The notes beneath the pieces are model-generated. The model was not told the DNA's origin and searched no databases. It was given only the letters and a program-made list of their open reading frames with translations. Source: Gadus chalcogrammus (Eukaryota; Chordata; Actinopteri; Gadiformes; Gadidae). Taken from it: a stretch of 64,000 nt of DNA. Of this stretch, positions 21,096 through 32,688 are shown piece by piece (the first letter of the stretch is position 1; each line of letters begins with the position of its first letter). The stretch covers positions 16,857,965 through 16,921,964 of the forward strand of contig NC_079431.1 in the NCBI RefSeq assembly GCF_026213295.1, written 5' to 3'. A program made the position numbers and the translations under genes.

Positions 21096-22450
21096 CCCTC
21101 CTCAAAGTGACCAATGACCTTCTGCTATCCTCTGACACTGGCTCCCTAAATATCCTCATCCTCCTTGACCTCAGTGCTGCCTTTGACACGATCAATCACT
21201 CCATTCTCCTCTCCCGTCTCCAATCCACCCTTGGCATCACTGGCACCGCCCTCTCCTGGCTTGGATCCTATCTCTCCGACAGATATCAATTCATCGCCAT
21301 CAACAACTGTCAATCAGCCACTACTCCTCTCATCCACGGTGTCCCCCAGGGTTCTGTGCTTGGTCCACTCCTCTTCATTCTGTACATGCTTCCTCTTGGT
21401 CAGATCCTTCGTCACCATGGACTCCGGTTCCATTGTTACGCCGATGACACACAGCTTTACCTCCCCTCCAAAACCATCAGTCCTTCCACCCTCTCAACCC
21501 TCTCCAACTGTTTGACTGACATCAAGACCTGGATGCAAAACAGCATTCTCAAACTCAACTCCAACAAATCCGAAATCCTCATCATTGGTCCTGACACCCT
21601 CACTCACTCCACTCTGAACTTCACCCTTAACATTGACGGCTCCACCATCACCCCCTCCACCAAAATCCGTAACCTTGGAGTTATCCTGGACCCCACTCTC
21701 TCCTTCCTCCCCCATGTTAACCATATTACCAAAACTGCCTTTTTCCACCTCCGAAACATCGCCCGCCTCCGCCCCAACCTGTCAACTACCGCTGCTGCGA
21801 CACTCATCCACGCTTTCATTTCATCCAGGCTTGACTACTGCAATGGTCTTCTCTACGGCACCACCAACAAAGTCCTCAAAAAACTTATATATGTCCAGAA
21901 CTCAGCTGCACGCCTCCTCACTGACCCTAACTAACCCTAACCCTAACCCGCTCCAGAGAACACATCACACCTGTCCTCCGTGAACTCCATTGGCTTCCAA
22001 TTAAACACAGAATCAACTACAAAATCTTACTCATCACCTAAAAAGGCCCTCAACAGCCTAGCCCCCCCCTACCTTGCCGACCTCCTCCATCACCACGCCC
22101 CATCCCGATTCCTCAGGTCCAATTCTGCCAACCTGCTACAAGTTCCACGGACTGAGCAACGGACTTGGGGTGATCGGGCCTTCTCAGTTGCTGCCCCCAC
22201 CCTTTGGAATTCACTCCCCTCCCACATCAAAGTCTCTCCAACCCTCTCTTCTTTCAAATCTGCCCTCAAAACATACCTTTTCACACTAGCCTTCCCCACC
22301 TAACTCCCACCTTATTCTTCATGTTTAACCTCTGTTTTTATTTTACTCCTAGTCTGTTTTACATAGTTTTGATAGGCCAATATGTAAAGCGTCTTAGAGT
22401 ACCATATTAAGCGCTATATAAATTTCATTTATTATTATTATTATTATTAT
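21096..22450 (+). mobile_element. 5'-truncated L2-type LINE
   Basis: The reverse transcriptase frame runs to 21934: LSAAFDTINHSILL, GVPQGSVLGPLLF and the catalytic CYADDTQLYL motif. After a break at a CCCTAA repeat (21924-21949) the conserved 3' part continues (HWLPI, then NSLPSHIK) to about 22303. The 3' end is AGCGCTATATAAATTTCATT followed by ATT repeats, typical of L2. Boundaries come from the empty copy at 23640. About 1.36 kb remain; the endonuclease region was never inserted. Confidence 0.88.
21924..21949. repeat. Telomere-like CCCTAA repeats inside the LINE
   Basis: About four CCCTAA units, the first slightly irregular, interrupt the LINE coding frame just after the Leu-Leu-Thr stretch. 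Matches the vertebrate telomere repeat (C-rich strand). Confidence 0.85.
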
Positions 22451-23624
22451 ATATGTCGGCCTAGGCTTAATCAATTGTGTTTTAATATCTTTAGCATTCA
22501 TATTATTGCAATCTATTCTTTTCGTAGGCTACTCTGCGGTTGGCCTTGATGGGGAGATATTTTAACCCTTTTGAACCCCATTTTCCTCCGACATTCCTGC
22601 GTCTCCCCCTGCGTCATACCCCGTTTCAGCACCATGTCAGTGGACAGGTACAATCCTAAGATCGTCTTGAGTGCAGCGAATGCGCGTTCACGTTAAGAGG
22701 AGTTTCGGGAAACGCTCCAAAGAAATTATCGATGGTTCGAAAGCTCCCTCTTTCGAACCATCTTACGAGCGAAGATCCATCGATATCAGGAAACGGGGCC
22801 CAGATTGCTTTAGAGCGGCTCTGATCGCGTCGTGTGTCTTTCCAGTGTCAAATAGTTCACGAATAAAATCACCATAAGGTTCAAGTGCGGCCATAACTAA
22901 GGCTTAATATAATTAGACAGTCTATTGCTGGTTTAGGTGGTTGGCTGATGTAGCCTATAATATACATGTATCTATTTTTGTTTTTGTTTTTCTGTTTCGG
23001 GTTTAAAAAACCAACACACAAAACAAACAAATCAAATGCCGTTCATTTGTTTATTCCATTCGCCCTTTTTTTTGTTTCAAAACCAAATCAGAAAAACCAA
23101 AAAACAATCCGGTTAATTGTTTTTTCTGATTTTGTTTTAAATCAGAATATTCAAAGAACGAACCATACACGGATTCTCCTACCTCCTATATTCTATCACT
23201 TTACTGCCACACACAATGTGTGGCAGTAAAGTGACAGGATCATTCCATAAACAAAAATTTCCATATAACTAATTTAATTTAGGATAGTCATTGCACAGCT
23301 GTAACCAAGTATTCTCATTATAGCCTAGTTATATCCTAGTTTTGCATATTTATACATTGTATCCTATTTTCAAATTTCATGTGGTATCTGTATTTTTATG
23401 TAGGCTACAGCATCTGTATTTTAAATTTAGCTTATATCTTCTTTTTACATTGTACCTTTTGCTCAGGTGGTCGCTGTATTAGCCTACTGTATAGGCTGGC
23501 TGTATTTGTGTAAGAGTTATTTGTATTGTGTAACCTGCTGGATTATGAAAGTTAGTTTGGGGTAAATAAAGTGTCTGTCTGTCTGTCTGGGGGAAAATGC
23601 CGTGAAAAATGTACGCACGGTGCG

Positions 23625-23920
23625 TTCAGGATTAGGACTGATATAGCATATGTCGGCCTAGGCCTAATCAATCGTGTTTTAATATTTGAAGCATTCATAT
23701 TAGTCTATTCTTTTTGTAGGCTACTCTGCTGTTGGCCTTGATGGGGAGATATTTTTTTGCTGCCATGCACAAATAGTTGAATCCAACAACATTCCTGTGT
23801 CTCCCCCTCCTACAGATCCCATTTAAGCACCGTGTCAGTAGACTGTTACAAGCCTCTCTAACGTTGTTAGAGCAGTGCACGCGCGTTCATGTTAAGAGGA
23901 GTTTTGGGAAAAACTGAAAT
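23625..23920. mobile_element. Second partial copy of the Harbinger relic (LINE-free)
   Basis: 'ggtgcgttcaggattaggac' continues directly into 'tatgtcggcctaggcctaat', the sequence that flanks the LINE in the other copy at 21095 and 22451. It then tracks the right part of that element through 'cacgcgcgttcatgttaaga'. Confidence 0.75.
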
Positions 23921-24245
23921 TTTTTAGGCTACTTGGCTCCCCAGTTCATCAGTGTCTCTCTCTATGGCTCCCTCTCACTCCTTTCCACTGTGTATTTATA
24001 TCGATTGAACAAGAGAGGATGTAACGATAACTGCACGAAAATAAAGGCTCAATGGCTATAATAATTTCAATATAATTAACTTATAAAGCGTGTTACAAGA
24101 CACCGAGATGATCTGGCTGGTTGACAAAAAAGGCACTGAATTTGGAACTTATAACACAGGAGGTCTGGCTTGCGGACTAAAAAGCATTGCGATCATAAAA
24201 GCGTGACCATCTGACAATAAATAGATTAGATCCAACAACCTCTTG

Positions 24246-24728
24246 CCTACAGAGCAAACGTCTTTATCGATTGTGCCACGGTGACCACAATATTGTGACT
24301 GGATTTACTAATATATATCTATATGACGCTACAACTAACAACAAATGAGAGGAGAACTCCTCAAAGCAGATCTGGGCTGAACTGATTTGGTCTGCTTGTC
24401 TTGTTCAGCGAATGGGCGCAAACACTTCAAATGCATTGGCTGAGAGAAAAGAAGGGCGGAGATTATTAGCATACTAGAGAGACGCCGTATTTTACGTCGT
24501 TGTGATGTGCACAAACGCAGCGTATTTTACGCGTGGTTTGATGTTCAAAACGGCGCTTTTTACGCGCGCTCTTGAAAGGCTTAATTGCGGCGTAAAAAGC
24601 GGCGCTTTTTTGCTTATGAAGGCGTAAAATACCCTGTTTTTCTACATTTTACAGCGTTTTTTACGGCGTAATGAAGGTTATACGCGACTAAATGATGGCG
24701 TTTTCTGGCGGGGATGGCTTGCCATAAG
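24246..24728. repeat. Right arm of the large inverted repeat
   Basis: Reverse complement of 19438-20040. On the minus strand it begins with a tRNA-like head: gtggcacaatcgataaagac, then a B-box-like ggttgttggatctaatc about 30 bp later. The outer end (to about 24790) carries a GC-rich terminus ending gcggtggaatcccgg, similar to the termini of the element at 18878. Confidence 0.8.
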
Positions 24729-24915
24729 CAGGGCAGAGACACAGCCGTTCCATGCCGCAGCCATAACGCAGCCGTAACGCGTGCGGTGGAATCCCGGCGT
24801 TACACAGCTACAGATGCCAGAAGGGAACTACTTCAATTGGTTTGGGACTGGTGACGTGAGGGTAAATGATTGCTGGTTCAAGCTTCCTCACCTGGCCGAG
24901 ACTGAGGCCACGTTT

Positions 24916-25485
24916 ATACGTAGCAGGGTAAGGGTATTTATAGAAACAAATATTCCCCCCCCTCCGTTTTCAAAAATAACATTGTGCACACAGCATCGTT
25001 TTCAAAAAAGTTGTTGTTTACATCAAAATGCATGAATACGCCGTCGAGCGCCATTATAACTATGCCAAACCTATGGGAGGCAGTGTAGTAGAGCTTAGAT
25101 CGGGCCCAGAAAATCAAGCCCGACCCGGCCCGAGCCCGTGCACGTTCTGTCCAAGCCCGGCCCGACCCGACACATTAACTGTAATTATGAATACGCCGTT
25201 ATACGTAGCAGGGTATGGGTATTTATAGAAACAAATATTCCCCCCCCTCCGTTTTCAAAAATAACATTGTGCACACAGCATCGTTTTCAAAAAAGTTGTT
25301 GTTTACATCAAAACGCATGAATACGCCGTCGAGCGCCATTATAACTATGGCAAACCTATGGGAGGCAGTGTAGTAGAGCTTAGATCGGGCCCAGAAAATC
25401 AAGCCCGACCCGGCCCGAGCCCGTGCACGTTCTGTCCAAGCCCGGCCCGACCCGACACATTAACTGTAATTATGAGCCCGAGCCC
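24916..25485. repeat. Tandem duplication, unit about 285 bp
   Basis: 'atacgtagcagggta' starts two nearly identical units (from about 24916 and 25201), each with 'attccccccc', 'gttttcaaaaataacattgt' and the GC-rich cccgacccggcccgagcccg motif. The same GC motif is inverted at about 26075-26110. Likely part of a larger TIR element whose other end is at 26220-26480. Confidence 0.85.
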
Positions 25486-25582
25486 GATTTCAACCCGATT
25501 TTTTTTTTTAATACATATGTAACTTTGTACACATTTGTTACTAGGCCTACTCTGCTAAATATATATGTATGGGATAATGTAT

Positions 25583-25703
25583 AGAACGCCGGTCATTATC
25601 GGGAAAATAAGCCCCGACAGGGTGAACAGTACACCGACCGACGCGCAGCGAAGGTGTCTTGCTTCGCCCTGAAGGGGCTTATTTTCGACAATGACCGGCG
25701 ACG
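25583..25703. repeat. Palindrome, arms about 30 bp
   Basis: 'gccggtcattatcgggaaaa' / 'ttttcgacaatgaccggc' with aataagcccc / ggggcttatt continuing the stem. A fragment of the same sequence recurs at about 43313-43345. Confidence 0.8.
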
Positions 25704-26199
25704 TTCTTTACATTATCCGGCTTATTACACGGCTACTTGCCAAAACAAGAAAATAACTTCACATTGTGTGTCTTTTTCACAATTTATTCGTTACCAGCAT
25801 TCTTAGTGTTGATCAGCAGAGAAATAATTTGTCCACAAAGACGGTGACGTCGCTTAGCAATGGAAGACGCTGGGCTTAACAAGTCACCGGACTACTACCC
25901 ATGCAAGTGAACGGAGCGTTCCACGGCACTGAGAAGACCCGTGTAATAAAGGCCTATAATATTTCTGTTTATGGCATAGATTTCTCCTCAGATTAGGCCA
26001 ATAAACCAATGATAAAAATAAATAAAAAAATCGTCGATCAAAGGCCCGGCCCGAGGATAGTGGTGGGAAATATTGGCCGGGTCGGGTCGGGTCGGGCTCG
26101 GGCTCGGGCAGAGAATCTAAACTCTAGTAGGGAGAAGGATAAAGCCATGCAAGCCAATCAGAATCCTCATAATCTACAACAACGAATAACACGAGCGTC

Positions 26200-26490
26200 T
26201 TCCTGTAACAAACAAACTGTAAACATAGGGCGCTCATATGACGTTAAGCATTTCCTGGCGCCTAATGTGACGCTTCAGAACCTAAAAACCTGTTTCTCCC
26301 CGTTGACACGACAACACATAACCGGCGTTTTCAGAAATCTCCACTTTGGCCGGAGTTCTTAGAAATGATCGTTTTCTGTGACAAAAACTGTGTTTTCGTG
26401 TAAATGAGAGGCCAAACCGCGAGGAAATTTCTTTCCCGTTTATACGAAGGGAATTCCATTTGTGTAAACGGGGCCTGATTGGACTCGGGG
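26200..26490. repeat. Degenerate MITE-like sequence
   Basis: Ends in 'cccgtttatacgaagggaat' and 'tttgtgtaaacggggcc', a style of fish MITE terminus, but no clean partner end was found. Confidence 0.3.
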
Positions 26491-26759
26491 GCTGGATGAG
26501 GCTGCACACCTGTTGAACATTGAGTAATCAGTGTGCACAGGTTAATCCGGGGGCCTCTAAGGATTCTCTTTTTTTGCATAGGGAATTTCCTTTCCTTTCC
26601 GACCTATCTGTTATTTTAGTTTATTGTATGACAATGTTTCTATGTTAGGCACTTTCAGTCTGCCTCGTGTATGAAAAGTGCTATCTTACTACTATAATAG
26701 CAGGCCTGTCGCTCCAGTTACCCAAGTTGGTCATGTGCCCATGTGCCAAGCAGCCCGCA

Positions 26760-27105
26760 GCTCACACACACAGCACGCGCAAACGCATACATATGCCGCA
26801 AGCACGCGCATACACACCGCATACACACAACGCACATACACGCACAAATATACATGGAAACGCACACACACACGCGCACACACTGCACGTCAAGACAAAG
26901 GCAGCGACACTCGCAGAGGTAAGACGTCATGTTTTTAAACATAACGACTCCGCCATCGACACACGCGCAGTTTAGAACACAAACACACACGCACACAACG
27001 CAGCAACACTCGACCAGGTAAGCGTTTTTTGAACATAAAGGCTCCACCATCAACACACGCGCAGGTAAGAACACACACGCACGCGCACACACCGCAGCGA
27101 CACTC
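26760..27105. repeat. CA/CG-rich low-complexity tract with about 100-bp direct repeats
   Basis: Alternating CA, CGCA and CACG runs. Three related units share 'cagcgacactcg' or 'cagcaacactcg' followed by 'aggtaag' (26901, 26998, 27093), with a donor-like AGGTAAG in two of them. Confidence 0.7.
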
Positions 27106-27113
27106 GCCCTTAA

Positions 27114-28903
27114 GGGGAACTAAGCAACTTTTTAGGCTTATAACAGGTCAAGAGTCATTGTTGTGATGTTTCTATAAGACTTTATTGGTCGATTGTTCGC
27201 TGTTTCGACTTCCCCTAGCACATCTAGGCGGAGAAAGGGAATATGCATGTTTCCCGCCGCCCATTCTTGCAGGAGTCTCGGGTCTCGCAAAGTACAGACC
27301 TACAAACACGGAACCGCCTCGATATAAACACAAGTAGTGAAGGGATTGTTACATTCATCATGGAGCAGCCGATTAAAAAGAGACAGAGAAACCCAATGAC
27401 TGAGTAACAGAAGAAGGGAAAAGGGACCGACAGAGAGTCCACACCATTGGGCGAGCTTCTCAGGAATAGCGTGAACAGAGAGAAAAAGAAGACTGCAGAA
27501 CGGATGCCTACTTGGCCGTATTGCTCTTGAAATTGTAAGTACCCTTGCGTGAACTTTGTCCTCTTTGTATTGTGGCTGACCCCTTGTTTGCTCGACCGTT
27601 TAGTTGTGAGCCCTGTATGTTTCTAGCTTGCTTGCTTGCTTGCTGGCGTGTTAGCGCACTCGCTACCAAACACGTTGGTTTTCATGGTTGTTTTGCTGTT
27701 CGTCTGTCTCGTCCCCCAGATACAGGCTAAATCCTCGAATCCAGGTTCTTGTTTATTTAGATCACTAGACCGCTATTCTAAGCCTCCAATTTTCGTGTGT
27801 GTAGCACCATATCTTGGATATGTCCGGCTGGCCATATAATGCAGTACCCTGCACGAGAGCTGCTAGTTAGCACATATTTGTCGGTAAAAGAACTGTTATG
27901 ATACGTGAACCTCCATTATAGCTATAGCCACATTATACATTTGGTGTGGTTCCCCGCTTGTAAACATGTTTGTAAAAAGATTGCTTTGTATTTTTTCTTA
28001 GTAACAAGCGTTGTTATGAGGCTTGAGGCTTGATGACCCGAGACGGCTTGGCCTGCCTGCCCCGGTACAGCCACCACCCACATCCGAACTTGTGCGGGTA
28101 CAAGTGTCACGAGGAAATCCAGAGAACCCTCAAGAAGATGTTACACGTTAGCCGTAAGGCAAAAAACAAACCATGAAGAACTGTCACTTGCATTTCTTTC
28201 AATATCCAAAAAATAAATATTTTTCGAACCAAAGTGTGTATTATTGAACAAATGATAGGTGGTGCAAGCATCTGTTATTTAAAAGAATGGAAACATTTTG
28301 AAACCATATACAATATTATTTATTTACAATGTTTATTCGCAAGCATTTACACATAAACATAAATGTGTCCCTAATCTTCCAAACACAGCATATGCCTATG
28401 AAAACTCTCCTGCGGGGACTAGCGACAGCATATTTTTTCAATCTCTGAATCCATTTCCCTGTAATTCCGTACACAAGTGAGGTATTTGAGCAACTACATA
28501 AATGTATTATCACTGCGCAAATTGTTCATGCTATCGTTATGTATTATGTTGGCCAACACTCTTACACTGATCGTTCTGTTCAACAACCAAAGATAAAACA
28601 ATTCTAATCTAGGATATAAAATCTCCCCGTCAACTATGAAAAAGGATGTATTTATTGTAACATATACACTCTTTCAAAATGTATAATCTTGTCTACTCTT
28701 TATGATCATCTACCCCAGACATTGCTCCACGCATTCAACGCTTTTTTGAAAACAAATGCACCTGGCTAGTGGATGGGGAAGGGTCGTCAACGAGTTGTTA
28801 CGACAGTGTTGTAAAATATTTCCTCCGAAGCAGTAGGGGAAGCTCAATGCGAGCGCAAACCAGGAAAACAGCGAAGAAGTGGCCAAAGTTGCATAGTTCC
28901 CCT
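27114..28903. mobile_element. TTAA-flanked transposon remnant 2
   Basis: Inverted ends GGGGAACTAAGCAACTTT and AAAGTTGCATAGTTCCCC are bounded by TTAA (27110-27113 and 28904-28907). A + strand frame from an ATG at 27360 reads MEQPIKKRQRNPMTE before a stop, followed by a basic Lys/Glu-rich frame to 27531, so a broken DNA-binding-type protein may have been encoded. Superfamily undecided (piggyBac or Kolobok type by target). Confidence 0.65.
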
Positions 28904-28998
28904 TTAAGCCCTGCCAGGACAGCGTCTAGACATCATCCGAGACCAGGGGCGTAGCCAGGACATTATTACTGTGGTGGCCAGCTCCGGCCTGTCTTATA

Positions 28999-29031
28999 TT
29001 TGGGGTTAGGGTTAGGGTTAGGGTTAGGGTT
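28999..29031. repeat. Interstitial telomeric repeat (GGGTTA)n
   Basis: About five GGGTTA units sit immediately before a 100-bp block that duplicates 27627-27731. Confidence 0.9.
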
Positions 29032-29129
29032 GCTTGCTTGCTGGGGTGTTAGCGTACTCGCTACCAAACGTTGGTTTTCATGGTTGTTTTGCTGTTCGTC
29101 TGTCTCGTCCCCCAGATACAGGCTAAATC
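29031..29129 (+). repeat. Duplicate of 27627-27731
   Basis: Begins gcttgcttgctggggtgtta and ends cccccagatacaggctaaat, matching the earlier block with few differences. Left edge is the telomere repeat, right edge the L2 fragment. Confidence 0.85.
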
Positions 29130-29830
29130 ACAGCAGATCTATGGGCCGATAGTAATTTGGTTGATTCTGATACAAAGTCGCCAATGGAAACAAAGTAGTT
29201 CCTATTTTGTAGGTAGGACCTGAACCAATTTAAGACTGTGCCTGAAAGCCCCACCCAGTTTTCTAACCTGTCCAAAAGTATTGTGTGGTCTACAGTGTTG
29301 AATGCAGCACTGAGGTCTAGTGGCATTAGTATTGAGGTTTTGCCAGAGTCTGGTTTAAGGCGGATGTCGTTTACAACTTTAATAAGGGCGGTCTTAGCAC
29401 TGTGCAGGGGTCGAAATCCTGATTGGAAGGTGTCATAGCAACCAGTTGATGCCAGGAAGTGATTTAGTTGCTGGAGGAAAACTTTCTCAATGATTTTACT
29501 TATGAAGGGTAGATTTGATATTGTTCTGTAATTGTTAATAATAGAGGCATCTAGGCTCAGCTTTTTTAAAAGGAGTTTAATAACTGCAGTTTTCAAAGCT
29601 TTTGGGAAATTGCCTGACTAGAGAGAGTTGTTAACTATCAGCAATATGTCTATTGCTATGCAGTCGAAAACATTCTTAAAGAGGTTGGTAGGTAAAGTAT
29701 CAAGGCAACAGGTGGATGGCTTTAGTTGTGTCACAGTTTCCACAAGAGTTTTAGAGTCTATAACATTAAAGCTTGCCATCCTCGCCACGTTACTTTTGCC
29801 TGAACAGGGTGGTAGTCTTTTATTCGTCAT
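29130..29830 (-). mobile_element. L2/Maui-type LINE, reverse transcriptase part (LINE B)
   Basis: Minus-strand frames contain LKPSTCCLDTLPTNLFKNVF, then NNYRTISNLPFISKIIEKVF, SGFRPLHSAKTAL and LDLSAAFNTVDHTILL: reverse transcriptase motifs of the L2 clade. A frame break lies near 29600. The upstream part of the same element appears to be 36226-37083. Confidence 0.82.
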
Positions 29831-29897
29831 TTGTGCATAAACCAGACAGTCCAAACACATAGGAATTCTTGTGCAGGGCTTCCGAGGTCATGTACAA

Positions 29898-29898
29898 T

Positions 29899-29980
<82 letters not shown>
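29898..29980. repeat. (GA)n microsatellite
   Basis: About 83 bp of pure GA, the reverse-strand counterpart of the CT array in the related repeat at 6626. Confidence 0.96.
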
Positions 29981-29981
<1 letters not shown>

Positions 29982-29986
29982 AGTGG

Positions 29987-30264
29987 ATGAGCTACCAGGG
30001 AAGTAGAGCTTATTGGTGCAGAGACCCGAAAAACACATGCACAATGCTCTGGTAACTTATGCCAAGCCAGTGGATGGATCAACTTGGCATTGAGTAATAG
30101 ATATCACTGATACTCAACTCTCTCCAAAGTTTAATTCGCAAAGTAATGCTAAATAAACGTGTCATTCATTGTCATTTGAACTTCGTATGCATTCATATTT
30201 ATTATTCCGGGACACAGACCATCGAAAATTATTTTAGATGAGCAAGAAATGAAATGCCAACATA
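29987..30264 (-). repeat. Inverted copy of the repeat at 6114-6625
   Basis: Reverse complement reads from 'atgttggcatttcatttctt' through 'ctccactggcttggc'-like sequence to 'gctcatccactg' and then CT repeats. Lacks two internal segments present in the other copy. Confidence 0.75.
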
Positions 30265-30374
30265 GAGAGAGAGCAGCACAATACATAGTAATAATAAAAA
30301 AGGACAAATTGCATGTTGTGCATTGCATTTCAGAGAGCTCCACAGTAGATAGTGATTAAAAATATATATACATA

Positions 30375-31578
30375 CACCGGAAAAAGGTTTTTAAGCCGTA
30401 CTTCATCTGATTATTATTTTGTAATTCAATGTCAATAAACATTTTTTGTTTTATTTTTAAAATAACTTCTTTTTATTTAAAAATACTGTGAAATATAGAT
30501 ATTTTTAATTAGGAGCTCAATTAAGAAATATCCATTTTGACAAATGTAAAATTTGAAGGTTGTGTATTCAACTGATTAATAATTTTGTCATTCAATCCAA
30601 ATAAACATTTTTTGTTTTCTTCCTAAAACACTGTTATATTTGATTAGGAGCTCAATTTAGAAATATTTGTTTAGACAAATGTACAATTTCAAGGTTACGT
30701 ACAAGCCTGCGCATGCGCATTAAATACAAAGACGCTTACGACTACTGGACCAAACCGCAGTGTTGCCAACTTAGCGATTTTGTCGCTATATTTAGCTACT
30801 TTTCAGACCCCTTTGGCGACTTTTTTTCAAAACAGCGACAAGCGACAAATCTAGCTCCTTTTTCAGCTGCTATTGGTGACTTTTGGCGACTTTTTGAGGT
30901 GAAAGCACTAGCCTTGACCAGAGTGACGATGACTCACTGGTTCTGTGAGCTAGGACAGTCTGTCTGTGTCTGGAGGGAGGTCTGGAGTAGGTCTAACTCT
31001 GCCATTTAGATTGTTAATATATATTGTATATTGTGTGGCGGCAGTAGCTCAGGTGGTAGAGCGGGTTTGCTGGTAACCTGAAGGTTGTTGGTTCGATCCT
31101 CGGCTTCACTAAGCAGAGTATCGAGGTGTCTTTGACACTGCTGATGCTGGAACAGAGATTTCCAACTCTCCAGAAGAAGCGCCATGAAGCGGCGAGCGCC
31201 GAGCGGGAAAATATGATGATGATGATGTATACAAAAAAATTTTCATGTTTAAATGAGAAACAATTGTTTGATTAAATTGTAATCTTTTTGATTGGATAAA
31301 ACAAATTATTTCTGATAGATATTTCTTAAATGAGAAACAATTGTTGGAGTGAATCAATATTTTTTTGTTTAGGATTTAACATACGATTTAAATGTATTAA
31401 CTTCATTCAAAGAATAGAATTATACTTGGAGCCAAGGTGTATTATTTTGTTTTTATGAACATAGGAAATATTGTTTGAGGCAAGCTATATATTTGTCATT
31501 GGCTCAAGTTATGTAATATAGATGTGAACCATTACCCTTGTTTTTTTTAATTGGTTCAACAGAAGGCTTTTTCCAGTG
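30375..31578 (+). mobile_element. TA-flanked MITE copy d
   Basis: 1204 bp from a mutated left terminus CACCGGAAAAAG to CTTTTTCCAGTG, with TA on each side. Full internal order: AT-rich left arm, GCGAC block with a 98-codon open frame (30713-31009), SINE (31037-31230), right arm. Confidence 0.87.
31037..31230 (+). repeat. tRNA-derived SINE inside MITE copy d
   Basis: Same SINE as in copies b and c, with a shorter body ('gacactgctgatgctggaac') and a GATGATGATGATGTA tail. Confidence 0.75.
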
Positions 31579-31717
31579 TACAGCTGAACCTGCAGTTGAG
31601 AGCCTGGACCAGAGTGACGATGACTCACTGGTTCTGTGAGCTAGCACAGCCTGTCTGTGTCTGGAGGGAGGTCGGGAGTAGGCCTAACTCTGCCATTTAG
31701 ATGGTTAATATATATTG

Positions 31718-32688
31718 CACTGGAAAAAGTCTTCTGTTGAACCAAGTAAAAAAAATATGGGTAATGGTTCACATCTATATTACATAACTTGAGCCAATGA
31801 CAAATATATAGCTTGCCTCAAACAATATTTCCTATGTTCATAAAAACAAAATAATACAACTTGGCACCAAGTATAATTCTATTCTTTGAATGAAGTTAAT
31901 ACATTTAAATCGTATGTTAAATCCTAAACAAAAAAATATTGATTCACTCCAACAATTGGTTCTCATTTAAGAAATATCTATCAGAAATAATTTGGTTTAT
32001 CCAATCAAAAAGATTACAATTTAATCAAACAATTGTTTCTCATTATTGTATACATCATCATCATCATTTTTTCCCGCTCGGCTCTCGCCGCTTCATGGCC
32101 TTGAGGCGCTTCTGTCTGGATTCGACATCACATCGCGACATCAGTCAGGGTTAGGTGCTTTGCCAAAGACACCTCGATACACTGCTTGGTGAAGCCGGGG
32201 ATTGAACCAACAACCTTCAGATTACCAGCCAACCCGCTATACCACCTGAGCTACTGCCGCCAGTGGGTCATCGTAACTCTGGTCAAGCGTAGTGCTTTCA
32301 CCTCAAAAAGTCGCCAAAAGTCACCAATAGCAGCTGAAAAAGAAGCTAGATTTGTCGCTTGTCGCTGTTTCAAAAAAAAGTCGCCAAAGGGGTCTGAAAA
32401 GTAGCTAAATATAGCGACAAAATCGCTAAGTTGGCAACACTGCGGTTTGGTCCAGTAGTCGTAAGCGTCTTTGTATTTAATGCGCATGCGCAGGCTTGTA
32501 CGTAACCTTGACATTTTACATTTGTCAAAATAGATATTTCTTAATTGAACTCCTAACTAAAAATATCTATATTTCACAGTATTTTGAAGTAAAAAAAGTA
32601 TTTTAAAAATAAAACAAAAAATGTTTATTTGAATTGAATTACAAAATAATAATCAGATGAAGTGCGGCATAAATCCCTTTTTCCAGTG
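31718..32688 (-). mobile_element. MITE copy f, nested in copy e
   Basis: Complete 971-bp reverse-oriented element from CACTGGAAAAAG to CTTTTTCCAGTG. The flanking dinucleotide is TG (31716-31717 and 32689-32690), not TA. Contains a reversed SINE (32050-32261) and GCGAC block. Confidence 0.88.
32050..32261 (-). repeat. tRNA-derived SINE inside MITE copy f
   Basis: Minus-strand A box and B box (ggttcaatcccc) as in copy c. Confidence 0.76.

Larger units (their letters stand above)
20257..22801 (-). mobile_element. PIF/Harbinger relic with transposase fragment, split by an L2 LINE
   Basis: Ends GGGCCCCGTTTCC (20257) and GGAAACGGGGCCC (to 22801) form TIRs. The minus strand carries the transposase C-terminus (20819-21086), and a LINE interrupts it at about 21096. 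A partial second copy lacking the LINE lies at 23625-23920. PIF/Harbinger assignment comes from the transposase similarity. Confidence 0.7.

Noticed and set aside
26667..27092. Open frames with His/Thr or Cys/Val runs over CA-rich DNA (also 17700-17951 and 13865-14208)
   Set aside because: Low-complexity CA/TG repeats; no splice structure or domain.
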